A DNA stretch of 64,000 bases from Verrucomicrobiaceae bacterium E54 (GCA_022548915.1 JAKZES010000023.1:1-64000); one strand, 5' to 3'. Shown: positions 11,501 through 21,000, counted from the first letter of the stretch. Notes: generated by a model not told the origin, from the sequence alone. A program made the numbers and translations.

Positions 11501-14329
11501 ATCGTGGCGATGACTTACCGCGACCGCTACGTCGCGGATCCCGAGGCCCAATGGCAGGGCTACACCGATTCGAATCCGGACCGCGCATGGGGCGTCGACG
11601 AATGGTCGCGCCGGGCCGGGCAGGGCGCTTACTTCGACTGGGTCACGGCCAATGCCCTGCTTCCGGCCGAGCATCCGAACGAGGAGCTTGAAGGCATCCG
11701 CAAGGTGGACCGGACGACCAACGCGGACATCAGCGTGGTTTCCGCCAACCTGAGCGCGATTCAGCGCACCATCGACCAGGCCGACCGCGGCTACAACCCC
11801 TTGGGCATCGCCGCCGGAGCGCAGATGTTCGACCTCGATCCGCTCTTCGAATATTTCGGGGAATACGGGGCCGGCACCGAGGGCAAGCAGCACTTCGACC
11901 AGATCTACGACCGCTTCGAGAGGATGCTGGAGATCGCCGAGATGAGCTGGGATGCCGCGAACGTCCGGGCGAACATGGTCCGCCAGATCGGCAACTCCGA
12001 GATCGACTTCCGCAATTCGACCTTTCAGGAGGACCTCGTCTACCGCAACGAGCTGATCAAGATTTTCGGCAAGCCCTACGAGGGCACCATCGGGCCCGGC
12101 AAGCTCTATCCGGCCGGCTACGAGGGCCCGGACCTCGGGCTCTACATGTATGTGCCGGTGCGTGAGATCAACTACGACACCGTGCCGCGGCCGGTGCTCG
12201 AATTCGCCACCTTCAACGGTGCCAACGGGGCGCTTTCGGGGGGAGATCTCTATGACGCCTACCTCGCCAGCTCGCCCTCCGGCAGCGGCAGCTCGATCCT
12301 CAACAAGGAGACGGCACTCAAGGATGTCAGCGTCAACTTCCGCGAACTGTTCAATGCGACCTTCGCCAACGCCACCAACAACCTCGAGTACGATGCCAAT
12401 ACGACTTCGGGCCTGTTCGCGGTCAACTACACCGACCTCGACAACCCGAAGGTCGAGCTTGAGAACTTCGTGAACCAGATGCCGATCACGACGGCCGGCT
12501 ACACCTTCCAGGCGCCTCCCGAGTGGGGAGCCCGCGGGGCGACCGGCGAGTTGCAGATCCTGCTCAACCAGATGATCCAGCAGGAGGCGGAGATCGCCAA
12601 GGCGGTGGCTGCGTGGGATGCCTTGAGCGGCGAGACGGTGCGGATCCTGCGCCTGATCAATGCCCGCCTGACCACCTCGGGCCTGAACCAGGGCAACGAG
12701 GAAATCTTCAGCCGCGTCAAGCTCGCGACCAACACGGTGATCAAGGCCATCGAGACCGGCAAGACGATCAACGACCTCGCCCAGTATCTCAACATCGAGC
12801 TCTTCGGCGCGGCCCGCGAGGGCATTCCAAGGAGCCTTCCCACGGCGGGCCTTGCGGTCTCGCCGGGGGATGCCCTGTCCGTCGCCCGGGCCGGGATCCT
12901 GTTCTCGAAGGTCGGGGTGGGCAGTGTGCTCAAGGGATTCGACGGGGCGTTCTCCATCGCCAAGCTGGTTGCCGAAACCGCACTCGATATCACTGAGAAC
13001 GAACTGGCGCTGGCCGCGGCCGACCGTGACCGGGAACTCGAAATCAAGGAGTGGATCAAGGAGCTGGAAGACCAGGTCGGAGACGAGGCCATCCTCAGGG
13101 TGGCGGTTTTCAAGGAGATCCAGGTGCTCCGGGAGCTGTCGGACCGCTACCGCACGCTGCTCGATGAGGGTGGGCGTCTCGTCGACGAACGGGCCGCCTT
13201 CAACAAGCGGGTCGCCGCCCAGACCCAGCGCGAGCGCTATCAGGACATGACCTTCCGGGTTTCGCGCAACCATGCGCTCCAGTCCTACCGGAGTTCCTTC
13301 GATCTCGCCGCCCGCTATGCCTATCTCGCCGCGTCGGCCTACGACTACGAGACCAACTATTCGTCGTCCGACCAGGCTTCGGCCTCGCCGTTCTACAGCC
13401 GGATCCTCAAGGCCAGGACGGTCGGGTCGCTGAAGTTGGCGATGCGACAACTGAAGCAGAATTACGACTCGCAGCGCAGCCAGCTCGGTTTCAACAACCC
13501 GCAGCGCGAGACCGGCGAGATTTCGCTGCGCCAGGAATACATGCGCATCCTTCCCTCCGGCGAGGTCCAGCCGGACCTTCCGGCCAACGAGTATCCATCC
13601 CCGGGAGCCGATCCGGATGCCGTCTGGAAACAGGAGCTCCAGAAGGCGCGCGTCGAGGATCTCTGGCAGATCTCGGAGTTCCGGAACCAGTGCCGTCCCT
13701 TCGCTGCCGCGACGGATGCCTCCGGCCGGGCAATTCCCCAGCCGGGCATCGTGATCCGCTTCTCGTCCGACATCACCTCGGGCAAGAACTTCTTCGGCAA
13801 GCCGCTCAGCGGGGGCGACCAGGCCTACAGCACGAGCAACTTCGCGACGAAGATCTCGGGCCTCGGCGTGGCATTCGAAGGCTATCAGACCGATGGTGTG
13901 CTCGACGATCTTGCGGCAGCGCCGCGAATCTACTTCGTTCCGGCCGGACTGGACGTCATGCGCGTCTCCCGCAGCCCCGATCCCAACGAGTTGCGCACCT
14001 GGAAGGTCGTCGAGCAGGCGATTCCGGTGCCGTTTCCGACCTCGAATTCGGACATCGAGGCGAGCGGCTACATCCCGCTTCTCGATTCGCTCAACGGCCG
14101 CCTCGGCGAGCAACGCCGCTTCTCCGACTTCCGGGCCTACCCCGACCAGCTTGGCGATGGCGTCAAGGACACGCGCCTGGTGGGACGCTCGATCTGGAAC
14201 ACCCAGTGGATCCTGATCATCCCGGGTGCGACGCTCAATGCCGATCCGGATACCGGTCTCGACCGCTTCGTCGACCAGGTCTCGGACATCAAGCTCATCT
14301 TCGACACCTACGGCCAGAGCGGCGGCTGA
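5534..14329 (+). CDS. Giant secreted protein, 2931 residues, largely unassigned
   Basis: An exported protein of about 2931 residues. The signal peptide has a basic start (MHSFSRLRALIVSL) and an LFA|DP-type site near residue 27. Residues about 30-170 look like a beta-sandwich (FTVEIGGTTNRPSVTITN). Residues about 400-482 contain one FCCH-like repeat like those in the two neighbouring giants. Around residue 1905 lies a calcium-loop-like sequence DVTEDGFVDEDDAM, resembling dockerin or EF-hand loops. Residues about 2335-2575 are strongly helical and partly coiled coil (ELEIKEWIKELEDQVGDEA), unlike the beta-rich remainder. No transmembrane span other than the signal, no LPXTG, PEP-CTERM or autotransporter barrel is visible. 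It is 23 bp after the previous gene and 35 bp before the next. I do not recognise most of its length; structural or adhesive function is inferred. Confidence 0.8.
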   Translation: MHSFSRLRALIVSLTAATGLTPALFADPSDLLFTVEIGGTTNRPSVTITNNSPNLSFTGVTFDITTTGYVFDTSDFLETNAPPGDNGAFVISPTVMVWTPSSSDDGFDPGESLSFRVDLDTAGSNDGVNNRFAFYNNGGTLANNARAGVRNGIATATRILPDYAPAEPIFRGPGRQITVTTQAESQGDDGAFVRGVEVHRDGVLVSDNFETVTFEAGHGDRVQVIAPQEVYKNIHSEFLSGSSDGEPDLIAEEAEERFVALGMSVNDIAQTGDPTNYDFEALDDTDIRVKWEHYYALRIAHDFSKTQSVEVIADTPWAGPLASDAAGTPDPPVSKQWVLRGTQPVVQIDGSLVDNFSHPGLDIRFVVDGYRAYGPPNEDRTKDYNDARLAPTRADIRQSQTGTVASYSNDGGKTRITMEDNAAGTYNHGLVAGNSVEITGSGYEFYNKIHKDITNVDRLSFTINVPFVSGTGAGEPLAKGIWRHVSYVNRFAFETVEQRQQLGSFTMYGPGGVTYIWQIQYGVRLTADDTSRADLPRVFEVVPGEAGPVDRTVVDGVAWFDPGASIRVMAPANEPGPDGLALTGWVNGDGYYFSNTGEIDPASGLPTTGGPAEVDGSPVAAWTQGNPDGFIGYEIRSLRRPVRALWRYGAGAIVIHATVGRPLFANAPQYATTFVREPEPIINAVPDPIAVQPGVTPPGADLMAEWDPVSGRLFPTVPGRFTVPWKPGLEAENAVEVRVIAELPFDSERQIRGHYPHIHGTPAVNLDPDPGDELSFRSVKFTTAGATVDDDGMFSTENPGISVLLFSQLQRVGRGEPREFLAVRVVDTRPWNVSLAAVPKEVPVGSRILDPQVDRAGLGTGYVYDPSGRARYNPFVYDAGALEGLAAIDIYDMDQLLADTSSLSVVNKGALPGPVIPVNEHPGVPDDELPIIVWYDDPRANDTLMWPWISRIYRPVWPRAADTPQIVIASQFGSEGFGRTGGEQVTAPAIDDTPEATTYDPSRLQAVQIYQQPDPDAPGYNPNEEHALVAPSLRFSDVSPRPPAIYALRDGDINRDNPNVTSGANAYTSDPFVLVQFFDEAADEIRMNLYTVKRESSLGDQPFYRFANDFTASTTNLASQPYVVMNAGEPVIPFYPLGVAIGASPPAETFGNNFFPQETYWEDWRGSYWSISGGNRAWFNASFYYPLNPDFWWPSDLTVPPVEVVKDGATYTATYDDTRTPRVPVTGDAVAFLPADVKRGPSENTLAEHLPTRVIYKSEWPDNPPVLKAGETLTFSGGENAADEIFLGTSDPAPGLPQLTAFASAEVVFDSLNPEGEPEQLRNNWTARVTQALDKRTASLPTSSFPSELQPASGRVTVKGGKYIFDELPASLQKRLRYDPLAVRFINGSQVAGVLEFSGLLNDKEIGDPTLTASPPAVYVLEPNILTAKERDAILDLVSTGSPDRTAWVTSVNALYNVTRNPEGVPGQNGEYLTGVMKKPLLDEDGGIVKDELGNVQFVDPAVPAPMRAYGPGLALVPNDRFLDPLGQLGNGDPFPDESWVTVVENNDPALGGSPITPHIIKVDRKKRYRGAIKTILSDNVFDENIVLRSTGDFGANADQLVFEWWYRPDDGSLNVPPPDLIPAGQTNPWKLFPDPSGNRGLGRYQITLKGNPNAPEALLADTFWFCRYRHDNDNASGTNWNVPQPDGTNGVNFTWAGAGNSQPFVDADLDGFKDFRAQLAQGWIKRVLDAVNPYEARIRDFDGDNPATVTSMISQLGARYEGPVALNPDKNVIENVGLIELYETILNRGRSLSIDLSRPVSTPAIANALQLASTRISDFYTLLGNEAYGDAVDPTIGHGSNSVDYGSLASSVFTFQNQLASPIDEELAMLRGVDDFFARPVYNRLFWNFTKGEGEAAYATNYDISDVTEDGFVDEDDAMVLFPQGHGDAWGHYLTAVRNQYELLRHPSFNWVSRSESYNLQDIVITVDFLDERKFAQAAAARAKAGSEIVAMTYRDRYVADPEAQWQGYTDSNPDRAWGVDEWSRRAGQGAYFDWVTANALLPAEHPNEELEGIRKVDRTTNADISVVSANLSAIQRTIDQADRGYNPLGIAAGAQMFDLDPLFEYFGEYGAGTEGKQHFDQIYDRFERMLEIAEMSWDAANVRANMVRQIGNSEIDFRNSTFQEDLVYRNELIKIFGKPYEGTIGPGKLYPAGYEGPDLGLYMYVPVREINYDTVPRPVLEFATFNGANGALSGGDLYDAYLASSPSGSGSSILNKETALKDVSVNFRELFNATFANATNNLEYDANTTSGLFAVNYTDLDNPKVELENFVNQMPITTAGYTFQAPPEWGARGATGELQILLNQMIQQEAEIAKAVAAWDALSGETVRILRLINARLTTSGLNQGNEEIFSRVKLATNTVIKAIETGKTINDLAQYLNIELFGAAREGIPRSLPTAGLAVSPGDALSVARAGILFSKVGVGSVLKGFDGAFSIAKLVAETALDITENELALAAADRDRELEIKEWIKELEDQVGDEAILRVAVFKEIQVLRELSDRYRTLLDEGGRLVDERAAFNKRVAAQTQRERYQDMTFRVSRNHALQSYRSSFDLAARYAYLAASAYDYETNYSSSDQASASPFYSRILKARTVGSLKLAMRQLKQNYDSQRSQLGFNNPQRETGEISLRQEYMRILPSGEVQPDLPANEYPSPGADPDAVWKQELQKARVEDLWQISEFRNQCRPFAAATDASGRAIPQPGIVIRFSSDITSGKNFFGKPLSGGDQAYSTSNFATKISGLGVAFEGYQTDGVLDDLAAAPRIYFVPAGLDVMRVSRSPDPNELRTWKVVEQAIPVPFPTSNSDIEASGYIPLLDSLNGRLGEQRRFSDFRAYPDQLGDGVKDTRLVGRSIWNTQWILIIPGATLNADPDTGLDRFVDQVSDIKLIFDTYGQSGG

Positions 14330-14364
14330 GCCGATCATTCGCTGCAACACCCAAAAGATTCCTC

Positions 14365-16998
14365 ATGAATTTCTGGAACATCTCCCAACCGGTCCGCGGA
14401 CTCCGGCTCGCCGCGTCATGCGTCGCGAGCGCTTGGCTCGCCGCCCCGGCAGTGCATGCCTTCATCGCCGAACCGGAGACCATTCTCTACGGCCGGGTCC
14501 TCAACCGCAGCAACCCGAACACCGAGCAACTCGTGGTCGAGGGCAGGCTCCTCTGGACCATCCAGAAGCCGGATGGTTCGTCGATCCAGCTGGCTGGCGA
14601 GATGGCCGAGATGAGTGGCGGCGAATTCTCCTACACCGTCCGGGTTCCCCATCAGGCGGTCATGCTCGGCGAGACGGCCACGACGAACGCGGTGCCGCTC
14701 GGCACGTCCGAGGCACCGGCCTTTCACTCCGAGATCACGGTCGACGGGGTCATGGCCGAGATCCTGCCGCCGGCGACGTCCGCCTTCGATCTGGACCAAC
14801 TCTTGCGGGCGAGCGCCGTGCGGATCGACCTCGGGGTCATCGCCGAGGAACTCGACAGTGACGGCGACGGGATGCCCGACTGGTGGGAGGATGCCAACGG
14901 CCTCGACAAGCAGGATGGCAGCGACGCCCTGACCGATTCGAACGGCAACGGCCTGAACAATCTCGCGGAGTTCCTTGCCGGAACGGATCCCGGGCGCGAC
15001 CCCACCGAGCCGTTGCTGCTGACCCGGGAAGTGATCGCCTACGCGGATTGTGGTTCCCTGATTCCTCTTGAAGTCGCGGACAGCGACACGCCGGCCGACT
15101 CGCTGACCTTCACGCTTCATTCGCTGCCGACCGGTGGGATGCTGGTGCTACGCAATGCCGCGGAACTGCCGGAGCCGACCGCGACCGCTCTGGAGCCGGG
15201 GGCGACCTTCACCCTGGCGGATGTGCGTTCGGGCCGGCTTCGCTTCGACCACCAGGAGGGATCGACGGTTGGACCGTTCGAGGTTGGCGTTCGCGACGAG
15301 GATCCCACTCATGCGGAGTCCCGCGGCGAGGTGAGCATCCTCTTGTTCGACTCCGATGCGGATTCCGTCGCGCTCACGGCGGCCGAGAAGGTTCGCTATG
15401 AAAGCCATCGGCTGGGTTGCGATTTCGGTCACCTGATTGTGGATTTCGGAGCGACTGCCGGCCCACACCAATTCGCCGCCCCGACGGCCGGTCTCTCGGA
15501 GTCGCAGGAACTCGCCCACGCCGAGAGTTATGGCATCGATCCGGCCCACATCTTTCTCGGTGGCCCGGCCGATGACATCCTCACGGGTGGAACGGCGGAC
15601 GACTTCCTGATGGGTGCCGACGGAGCGGACCGGCTGACAGGCGGGCCGGGCGCGGATGCATTTCTGTTCCTTTCGGCTTCCACCGCCGTCGACGTCATCA
15701 CCGACTTCGATCCCGCGGCCGGCGACACGATCGACATCAGCCCGATGCTCGACGGGCCGTCACTGCTGTTGACGGACTACGCTCGCATCCGGCGCGACGG
15801 TGCGGATGCCCTGCTTGAGATTTCGGCCGCCGGCACGGCGACGGGCTACTCCGATGCCGTGATCCGCCTGCTGGACTCACCGCTGCAACCGTCCGACCTG
15901 GTGAACCTTTACTATGCCGGGAATCTCGTGACGGGAGACGTCGGCATGCCGCCCCGTCTCAGTGTGATCGCGACGAATACCGGTGCCAGCGAGAACGGCC
16001 CGGCCGACGGTGTCTTCACGATCGAACGCGAGGGCGAGCTGGGTCACAGCCTCAATGTCTCTCTACTGTTCACGGGCAATGCGACCAACGGCTCGGACTA
16101 TGAATTCCTTCCAAGCACCCTGGTGATGCCTGCCGGGGCGGCCTCGGCCGAGCTTCGGGTGCGCCCCTACGTCGACTCGCTGGTCGAGTTCAACGAACAG
16201 GTTCACCTGTCACTCGTGACTTCGGCGGATTACCTCATTTCCAGCCAGTCCTCGGCCCAGATGGCGATCGAGGACCTCAAGCCGCAGCTGAGCCTCGAGG
16301 TGCTCGATGGCATTGCGGGCGTCGAGACCGGAACTCCGGCTTCGGTCCTGATGCGGCGGGGCGGGCTGACCTCCCCCGAGGTCTTCGTTCAATTCCGCCT
16401 CACGGGGACCGCGGTCAACGGGGTCGACTACCAGTATGTGACCCCGTTCACCTCGATGTCGGCCGGCCAGACGACCAAGCTGATTCAATTCACCCCGACG
16501 GCGGGCGTCGATTTCTCGGGGGCCAGCGCCAAGACCATCCGGATGGACCTGAAGCCGGACGTGGCCTACGCCATCGCTTCGCCGCTGGCCCGTCTGGTGA
16601 TCGTGCCGAAGCGCCTGACCTATCCGGCCTGGCTTGCGGAGAGCGGACTTTCCGGCTCCACCGAGCAGGGGATGTCCTTCCTGATGCGCTATGGATTTGC
16701 GGTCGATCCTTTCAATCCGAATGCGGCGGACACGCGGCTGCGCCTGCCAAAGGCGGAGCTTGGAGGTGACCACCTGATGCTTTCGTTCCGCCGCAAGCCG
16801 GGGGTCACCGACCTCCGCTACCAGGTCGAATACACCAACGATCTGGTCACCTGGAATACGGGTCCCGAGTTCGTCGAGGAGATCACCCACGAGTTTTCTC
16901 CGGATGATCCGGAGACGGCGGTCTTCCGGGCCAAGCGCCCGATGTCCGAGGCCAAGACGGCGGCCATGCGCGTCCGTCTCCTTCTTTCCGGCGAATGA
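14365..16998 (+). CDS. Secreted RTX/Calx-beta protein
   Basis: An 877-residue exported protein. The ATG at 14365 gives a signal peptide ending near VHA|FI (residue 33); the frame is open upstream, but only as a shadow of the preceding gene. Modules in order are: a beta domain (35-155); a calcium-binding TSP3-like segment DSDGDGMPDWWEDANG with a following DSNGNGLNNLAEF (162-209); a cadherin/CSPG-like repeat (212-327); RTX-type nonapeptides (GGPADDILTGGTADDFLMG) followed by DVITDFDPAAGDTIDIS (393-465); two Calx-beta domains (about 530-632 and 638-748); and a C-terminal module with RYQVEYTNDLVTW (752-877) that resembles the end of the 4055-residue neighbour. RTX repeats normally travel with type I secretion, so their combination with an N-terminal signal peptide is unusual. 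Likely calcium-stabilised and extracellular. Confidence 0.85.
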   Translation: MNFWNISQPVRGLRLAASCVASAWLAAPAVHAFIAEPETILYGRVLNRSNPNTEQLVVEGRLLWTIQKPDGSSIQLAGEMAEMSGGEFSYTVRVPHQAVMLGETATTNAVPLGTSEAPAFHSEITVDGVMAEILPPATSAFDLDQLLRASAVRIDLGVIAEELDSDGDGMPDWWEDANGLDKQDGSDALTDSNGNGLNNLAEFLAGTDPGRDPTEPLLLTREVIAYADCGSLIPLEVADSDTPADSLTFTLHSLPTGGMLVLRNAAELPEPTATALEPGATFTLADVRSGRLRFDHQEGSTVGPFEVGVRDEDPTHAESRGEVSILLFDSDADSVALTAAEKVRYESHRLGCDFGHLIVDFGATAGPHQFAAPTAGLSESQELAHAESYGIDPAHIFLGGPADDILTGGTADDFLMGADGADRLTGGPGADAFLFLSASTAVDVITDFDPAAGDTIDISPMLDGPSLLLTDYARIRRDGADALLEISAAGTATGYSDAVIRLLDSPLQPSDLVNLYYAGNLVTGDVGMPPRLSVIATNTGASENGPADGVFTIEREGELGHSLNVSLLFTGNATNGSDYEFLPSTLVMPAGAASAELRVRPYVDSLVEFNEQVHLSLVTSADYLISSQSSAQMAIEDLKPQLSLEVLDGIAGVETGTPASVLMRRGGLTSPEVFVQFRLTGTAVNGVDYQYVTPFTSMSAGQTTKLIQFTPTAGVDFSGASAKTIRMDLKPDVAYAIASPLARLVIVPKRLTYPAWLAESGLSGSTEQGMSFLMRYGFAVDPFNPNAADTRLRLPKAELGGDHLMLSFRRKPGVTDLRYQVEYTNDLVTWNTGPEFVEEITHEFSPDDPETAVFRAKRPMSEAKTAAMRVRLLLSGE

Positions 16999-17008
16999 TC
17001 TGCACCTG

Positions 17009-18019
17009 ATGTTTTCCAAGCTCCATATCCTGCCGATGCTTCTTGCGGCCCCCGTTTTGCTCACCGGCTGTGGTGAACCGCCGTCCGAGACGGACGCGGC
17101 GGGAGGATCGCCCGTGCTCGCGACGGTCGCCGGCGAGCCGGTCACCGAGGCGGATCTGCTTGCGGAGGCGAAGTGGCGGATGGAACGGCGTGAAGCGATT
17201 CCGTCCACGAAGGAGCTGCTGGACGAGCTGATCCAGCGACGGGCCCTGCTGGCCAAGGCCCGTTCCGAAGGCTTCGATGAGGATCCGGACACCCGCCGCC
17301 GGATGGAGAACCTGTTGATTGCCGCCCTGCGGGAGCGCGACCTCGAGCCGGCGGTCGCCAACGCGCAGGTGAGCGACGAGGAATTGCGCGAGGAGTATGA
17401 GAACCGCAGTGCGGAGCTCGGCACCAAGGACCTCGACCGCTTCGCCATCCTTTTTCTGGAAGCCGACGAGAAACGCCCGGACGACTATCGTGCGGAAGTC
17501 CGGTCGCGGCTCGAGGAGGGAGTCGCCAAGAGTGACGCCAATCCCGCACCCGGCGGGCGCGGCCCGGCGGCCGGCGGGTTCGGTGCGATCGCGGTCGATT
17601 ACTCCGACGACCAGGCGGGCCGCTACCGCGGCGGAGACATCGGCTGGATCGAGGCCGGTGCCGGCTCCGCACGTGTTCCCGATTCGATTCTCGAGGTCGG
17701 CCGCTCCCTCGAGCCCGGGGCACGGAGCGGGATCATCGAGGCCCCCGAAGGCTTCTACGTCATCATGAAGACCGACAGCCGTCCGGGCGGGCTGCCGGCC
17801 TTCGAAAAGGTCTCCGCGAGACTCTATCAGGACCTTCTGATCGCGAAGCGACAGCAACTTCAGCAGGACTTCATGGCCGACATTCTCAGTGCGGCCGAGA
17901 TCTCGATCGACGCCGACGCCCTGGCGGGGGTCGAGCTTCCCGCCTCCTCCGAATCTCTCGCTCCACCCGTTGCTCCGACTGGCCCCGCCGGGGTCCCAAG
18001 CCCCGCCGCTTCCCGCTGA
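17009..18019 (+). CDS. Parvulin-type peptidyl-prolyl isomerase lipoprotein (PrsA/SurA-like)
   Basis: A 336-residue lipoprotein. The ATG at 17009 yields MFSKLHILPMLLAAPVLLTG followed by the lipobox cysteine (LLTG|C, near residue 20). A SurA_N-like helical region contains the family hallmark VATVAGEPVTEADLLAEA and continues as charged helices to about residue 140. A parvulin-like domain follows (about 145-270), with RYRGGDIGWIEAG and IIEAPEGFYVIMK; a helical tail and a Pro/Ala-rich C-terminus end the protein. Such proteins fold or escort exported proteins in the periplasm. The gene sits 10 bp after the RTX/Calx-beta gene and 24 bp before the 4055-residue gene, so a dedicated chaperone role for the giant proteins is a reasonable inference. 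Confidence 0.85.
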   Translation: MFSKLHILPMLLAAPVLLTGCGEPPSETDAAGGSPVLATVAGEPVTEADLLAEAKWRMERREAIPSTKELLDELIQRRALLAKARSEGFDEDPDTRRRMENLLIAALRERDLEPAVANAQVSDEELREEYENRSAELGTKDLDRFAILFLEADEKRPDDYRAEVRSRLEEGVAKSDANPAPGGRGPAAGGFGAIAVDYSDDQAGRYRGGDIGWIEAGAGSARVPDSILEVGRSLEPGARSGIIEAPEGFYVIMKTDSRPGGLPAFEKVSARLYQDLLIAKRQQLQQDFMADILSAAEISIDADALAGVELPASSESLAPPVAPTGPAGVPSPAASR

Positions 18020-18043
18020 TTCCCGATTTTTCCACCCCGACGC

Positions 18044-21000
18044 ATGGACACACACTCCAGAAAACTTCTGCGGCTTTCCTGCCTGGCGCTGGTCGCCCTC
18101 GCGACTCCCGCTTTCGCCGCTCCGCCGACGCTTACCAATGTCGACGACTTGGGGCCGGTTAATGAGGACACCGCGATTCCCATCACTCGTGCGCTTCTTG
18201 AGAGCAAGTCGAACGTGAATGATGACACCACACCCAAGGGTGATATAGGTTTCCAGCTGAGGTCGGTTGCCTCGGGTACGCTTCGCGACGGTGGCGGGGT
18301 CGTCGTGGCAACCGGGACCGTTCTTGCCGGCACCACGACATGGTCCTGGACCCCTGACTCCAATGAAAATGGCATCATCAGCGCCTTTTCCATCCGGGCC
18401 ATCGCCGATGGCGAGTTGTCAGGATCCGACGAGTTGGTTCGGATCGAAGTGACGCCCGTCAATGACCCTCCCGTACTTGGCGGGACCCTCGGCGAGGGCG
18501 GCAGCGCCGGTGCCTCGGCCGGCCAGCCGATGCTGGATACTCCCACCGGAGCGGAAGGAACGCCGGCCGTCACCGTGGCGGTCTTCGACTCGATCACGGT
18601 GAGCGATGTCGATCACAACAAGCCCGATCCCGAGCAGATCGACGTTACGGTCACGATCGACGAGGCGATTCTCGACCACGGGACCTTCGCGTCACCGGGT
18701 TGGTTCCAGTCGGCCTCGGGTGGAAACGTGATCTTCACCCGCCTGAACCGGACGCCTTCCCAGGCCGAGGCGGCCCTCGATGACCTCACCTTCACGCCAA
18801 ATCCGAACACCCGACCGGTCAACCTCTACGACTTCGTGACCTCCGTCACGATCACCGATATCGCGGGCGCGGGTCCTGCCGGCCCGGTGAGCGGCTCCCT
18901 ATATGTGCAGAGCGTGAACGACCCTCCGAAAGTCGCCGCCACCCTGACGCAGAATTCGATTCCCGACTCCGGAACCTGGAAGCTGTTCCGGCTCAGCGTG
19001 ACGGATCCGGATGTGGACGAGACCTTTGAGGTGACCGTGAACGAGACCGGCACCTCCCGGGGCACGCTGGTGGTCCCCGCCACGCCGATCACCGGCGACG
19101 CGGCAGCGGTGGCCGAGTCGATCAAGGACGTTGAATTCCAGCCCAACCTCCAGGGGGCGATCGTCAATGCGACCTTCGACGTGTCCGTGGTCGATGTCCA
19201 CCCGAGCGGCGACAAGGGAGCTGCCCAGACCGACCCCGTGACTCTCGAGATCGTCTTCGACAACGACGCGCCGCAGATCTCGGGACTTCCGACCGGCCTG
19301 ATCCGGATCACCGACGACCCGTCCAACGACTCCATCTTTCCCTTTGCCAATGTGACGGTTTCCGATGCCGACCCCGGCCAGGAACTCACCGTCACGATCA
19401 CCCTCGACGACATCGCGAAGGGAAGTTTCACCGGCGACACGGCCGCACTCATGGTGAATGGCGTCATCCAGGGCACGGCGGGGGAAATCACCAACCTGCT
19501 CGCGGACCTGGGTTTCCAACCCAATCCGGATCGCCAGCGGGAAGGGGGAAGCGAGACGGTCACCATCACGATTTCCATCGATGACGGGACCACCGTCCTG
19601 ACCAACAGCCAGACCCGGATCGAGGTGACCTCGGTGGACGGATCCCCGAACATTACCTGGGATGGATCTGTCGCCTTTCCAGTTTCGACGAACCCGGCCT
19701 TGATCGATCCGTCCACCGGTCCGCGCCCTTTCGACAAGATCGGGATCACCGACAATTCCGAAGTGGACGTGACCATCACGCTCGCCGAGCGCGCCAAGGG
19801 CGAGTTCGATCCGGCCACGCTGGGTGGCTTCGTCGATGAGGATACCCTCAATCCGGGGGAGCAGCCCGATCCGTCCGATCCCAGAATCTATCGCTTCAGC
19901 GGCACCCCGCCGGACGCCCAAACCGCGATCCGGGGAATCGTCTTCAATCCGAACCCGGACTACCTGTTCCCGCCGGGTCAACCCGGGCGGACCGACTTCA
20001 CGATCTCGGCGAGCGACGCCGTCCTGAACATCACGACCCGGGTCCTGCCGATCGTCCTGATCAGCGACAGCCGCAACTTCATGGTCACCAACGTGGCGGA
20101 TGATCCCACCACGGAAGGCAGCCTTCGCCATGCCCTCTTCCATGCGAAGAACAACGACGTCATCACCTTCGCACTGCCGAGCTACCCGGCGGTGATCCGG
20201 CTCAGCGCCCTCCATGGACCGCTCGAAATGGATCGTCACCTGACGCTGCTCGGGCCGGGTCCGGACAAGTTGACCATCTCCGGCGACGCGAATGCGAACG
20301 GCAATACCGATGCCAATGACATTCAGCTGATGCAGGTCAAGGCGACCGTCCGGCTCAAGGGTTTGAGGCTTTCCAGCGGCTTCGCCGACCTGGGGGGCGC
20401 GGTGCGGGTCAGTCGGATCGATCCGGCCACCCGTCCGGGCGAACTCATCCTCGAGGACTGCATCATTTCCGACTGCGTGGCGGGTCGCTGGGGCGGCGCG
20501 GTGGACGTGCAGGAGGGCTCCGTCCGTGCCGAACGCGTCCTGTTCGAGAACAACCGGCTGGTGGTTTCCTCCGGGCAGGGAGGTGGGGCGGTCTCGCTTT
20601 GGACCGATCTGGTCTGCGTGTTCGAGAACTGCACCTTTTCCGGCAACATCCAGGGAGCACCGACCGGCTACGGCGGGGGCGCGATCTATGCCGAGAGCTA
20701 CACCTCGACGGTTCCGTTCCGGGTCTCGGTGACCCATTCGACCTTCGCCGCCAACGTCGACGCGGCGGGGAACGGAAGCGCCATCCACAGCAACGCCGGC
20801 AATACCGACGTGCTGCTGACCAACAGCTTGTTTGCCGACGGCAGCGACCGCAACCTGCAGGTGGCCGGTGCGGGTGAGATTTCGTCGCAGGGTGGCAACC
20901 TTTCCGACGACAACACGACGACCGCGCTGATCCAGGGCGGAGATCCGGGGCAGAACTACTTCCTTAAACATTCCACGGACCAACGCAACGCCGAGCCCGG

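Noticed and set aside
12540-13520. Insecticidal Tc toxin-like helical shell in the 2931-residue protein
   Set aside because: The helical region with AARYAYLAASAYDYE recalled Tc toxin helices, but I see no neuraminidase-like, TcB/TcC or Rhs features. The resemblance is too weak to claim.
5687-14350. Very long minus-strand open frames opposite the 2931-residue gene (1268 and 1077 codons)
   Set aside because: They are Arg/Val/Gly-rich mirror frames of a GC-rich gene, without signal peptide, domains or sensible starts. The plus-strand frame is supported by a signal peptide and a repeat shared with neighbours.
13690-14364. Upstream 225-codon extension of the RTX/Calx-beta gene
   Set aside because: It overlaps the end of the 2931-residue gene in another frame and is Arg-rich; the signal peptide at 14365 marks the real start.
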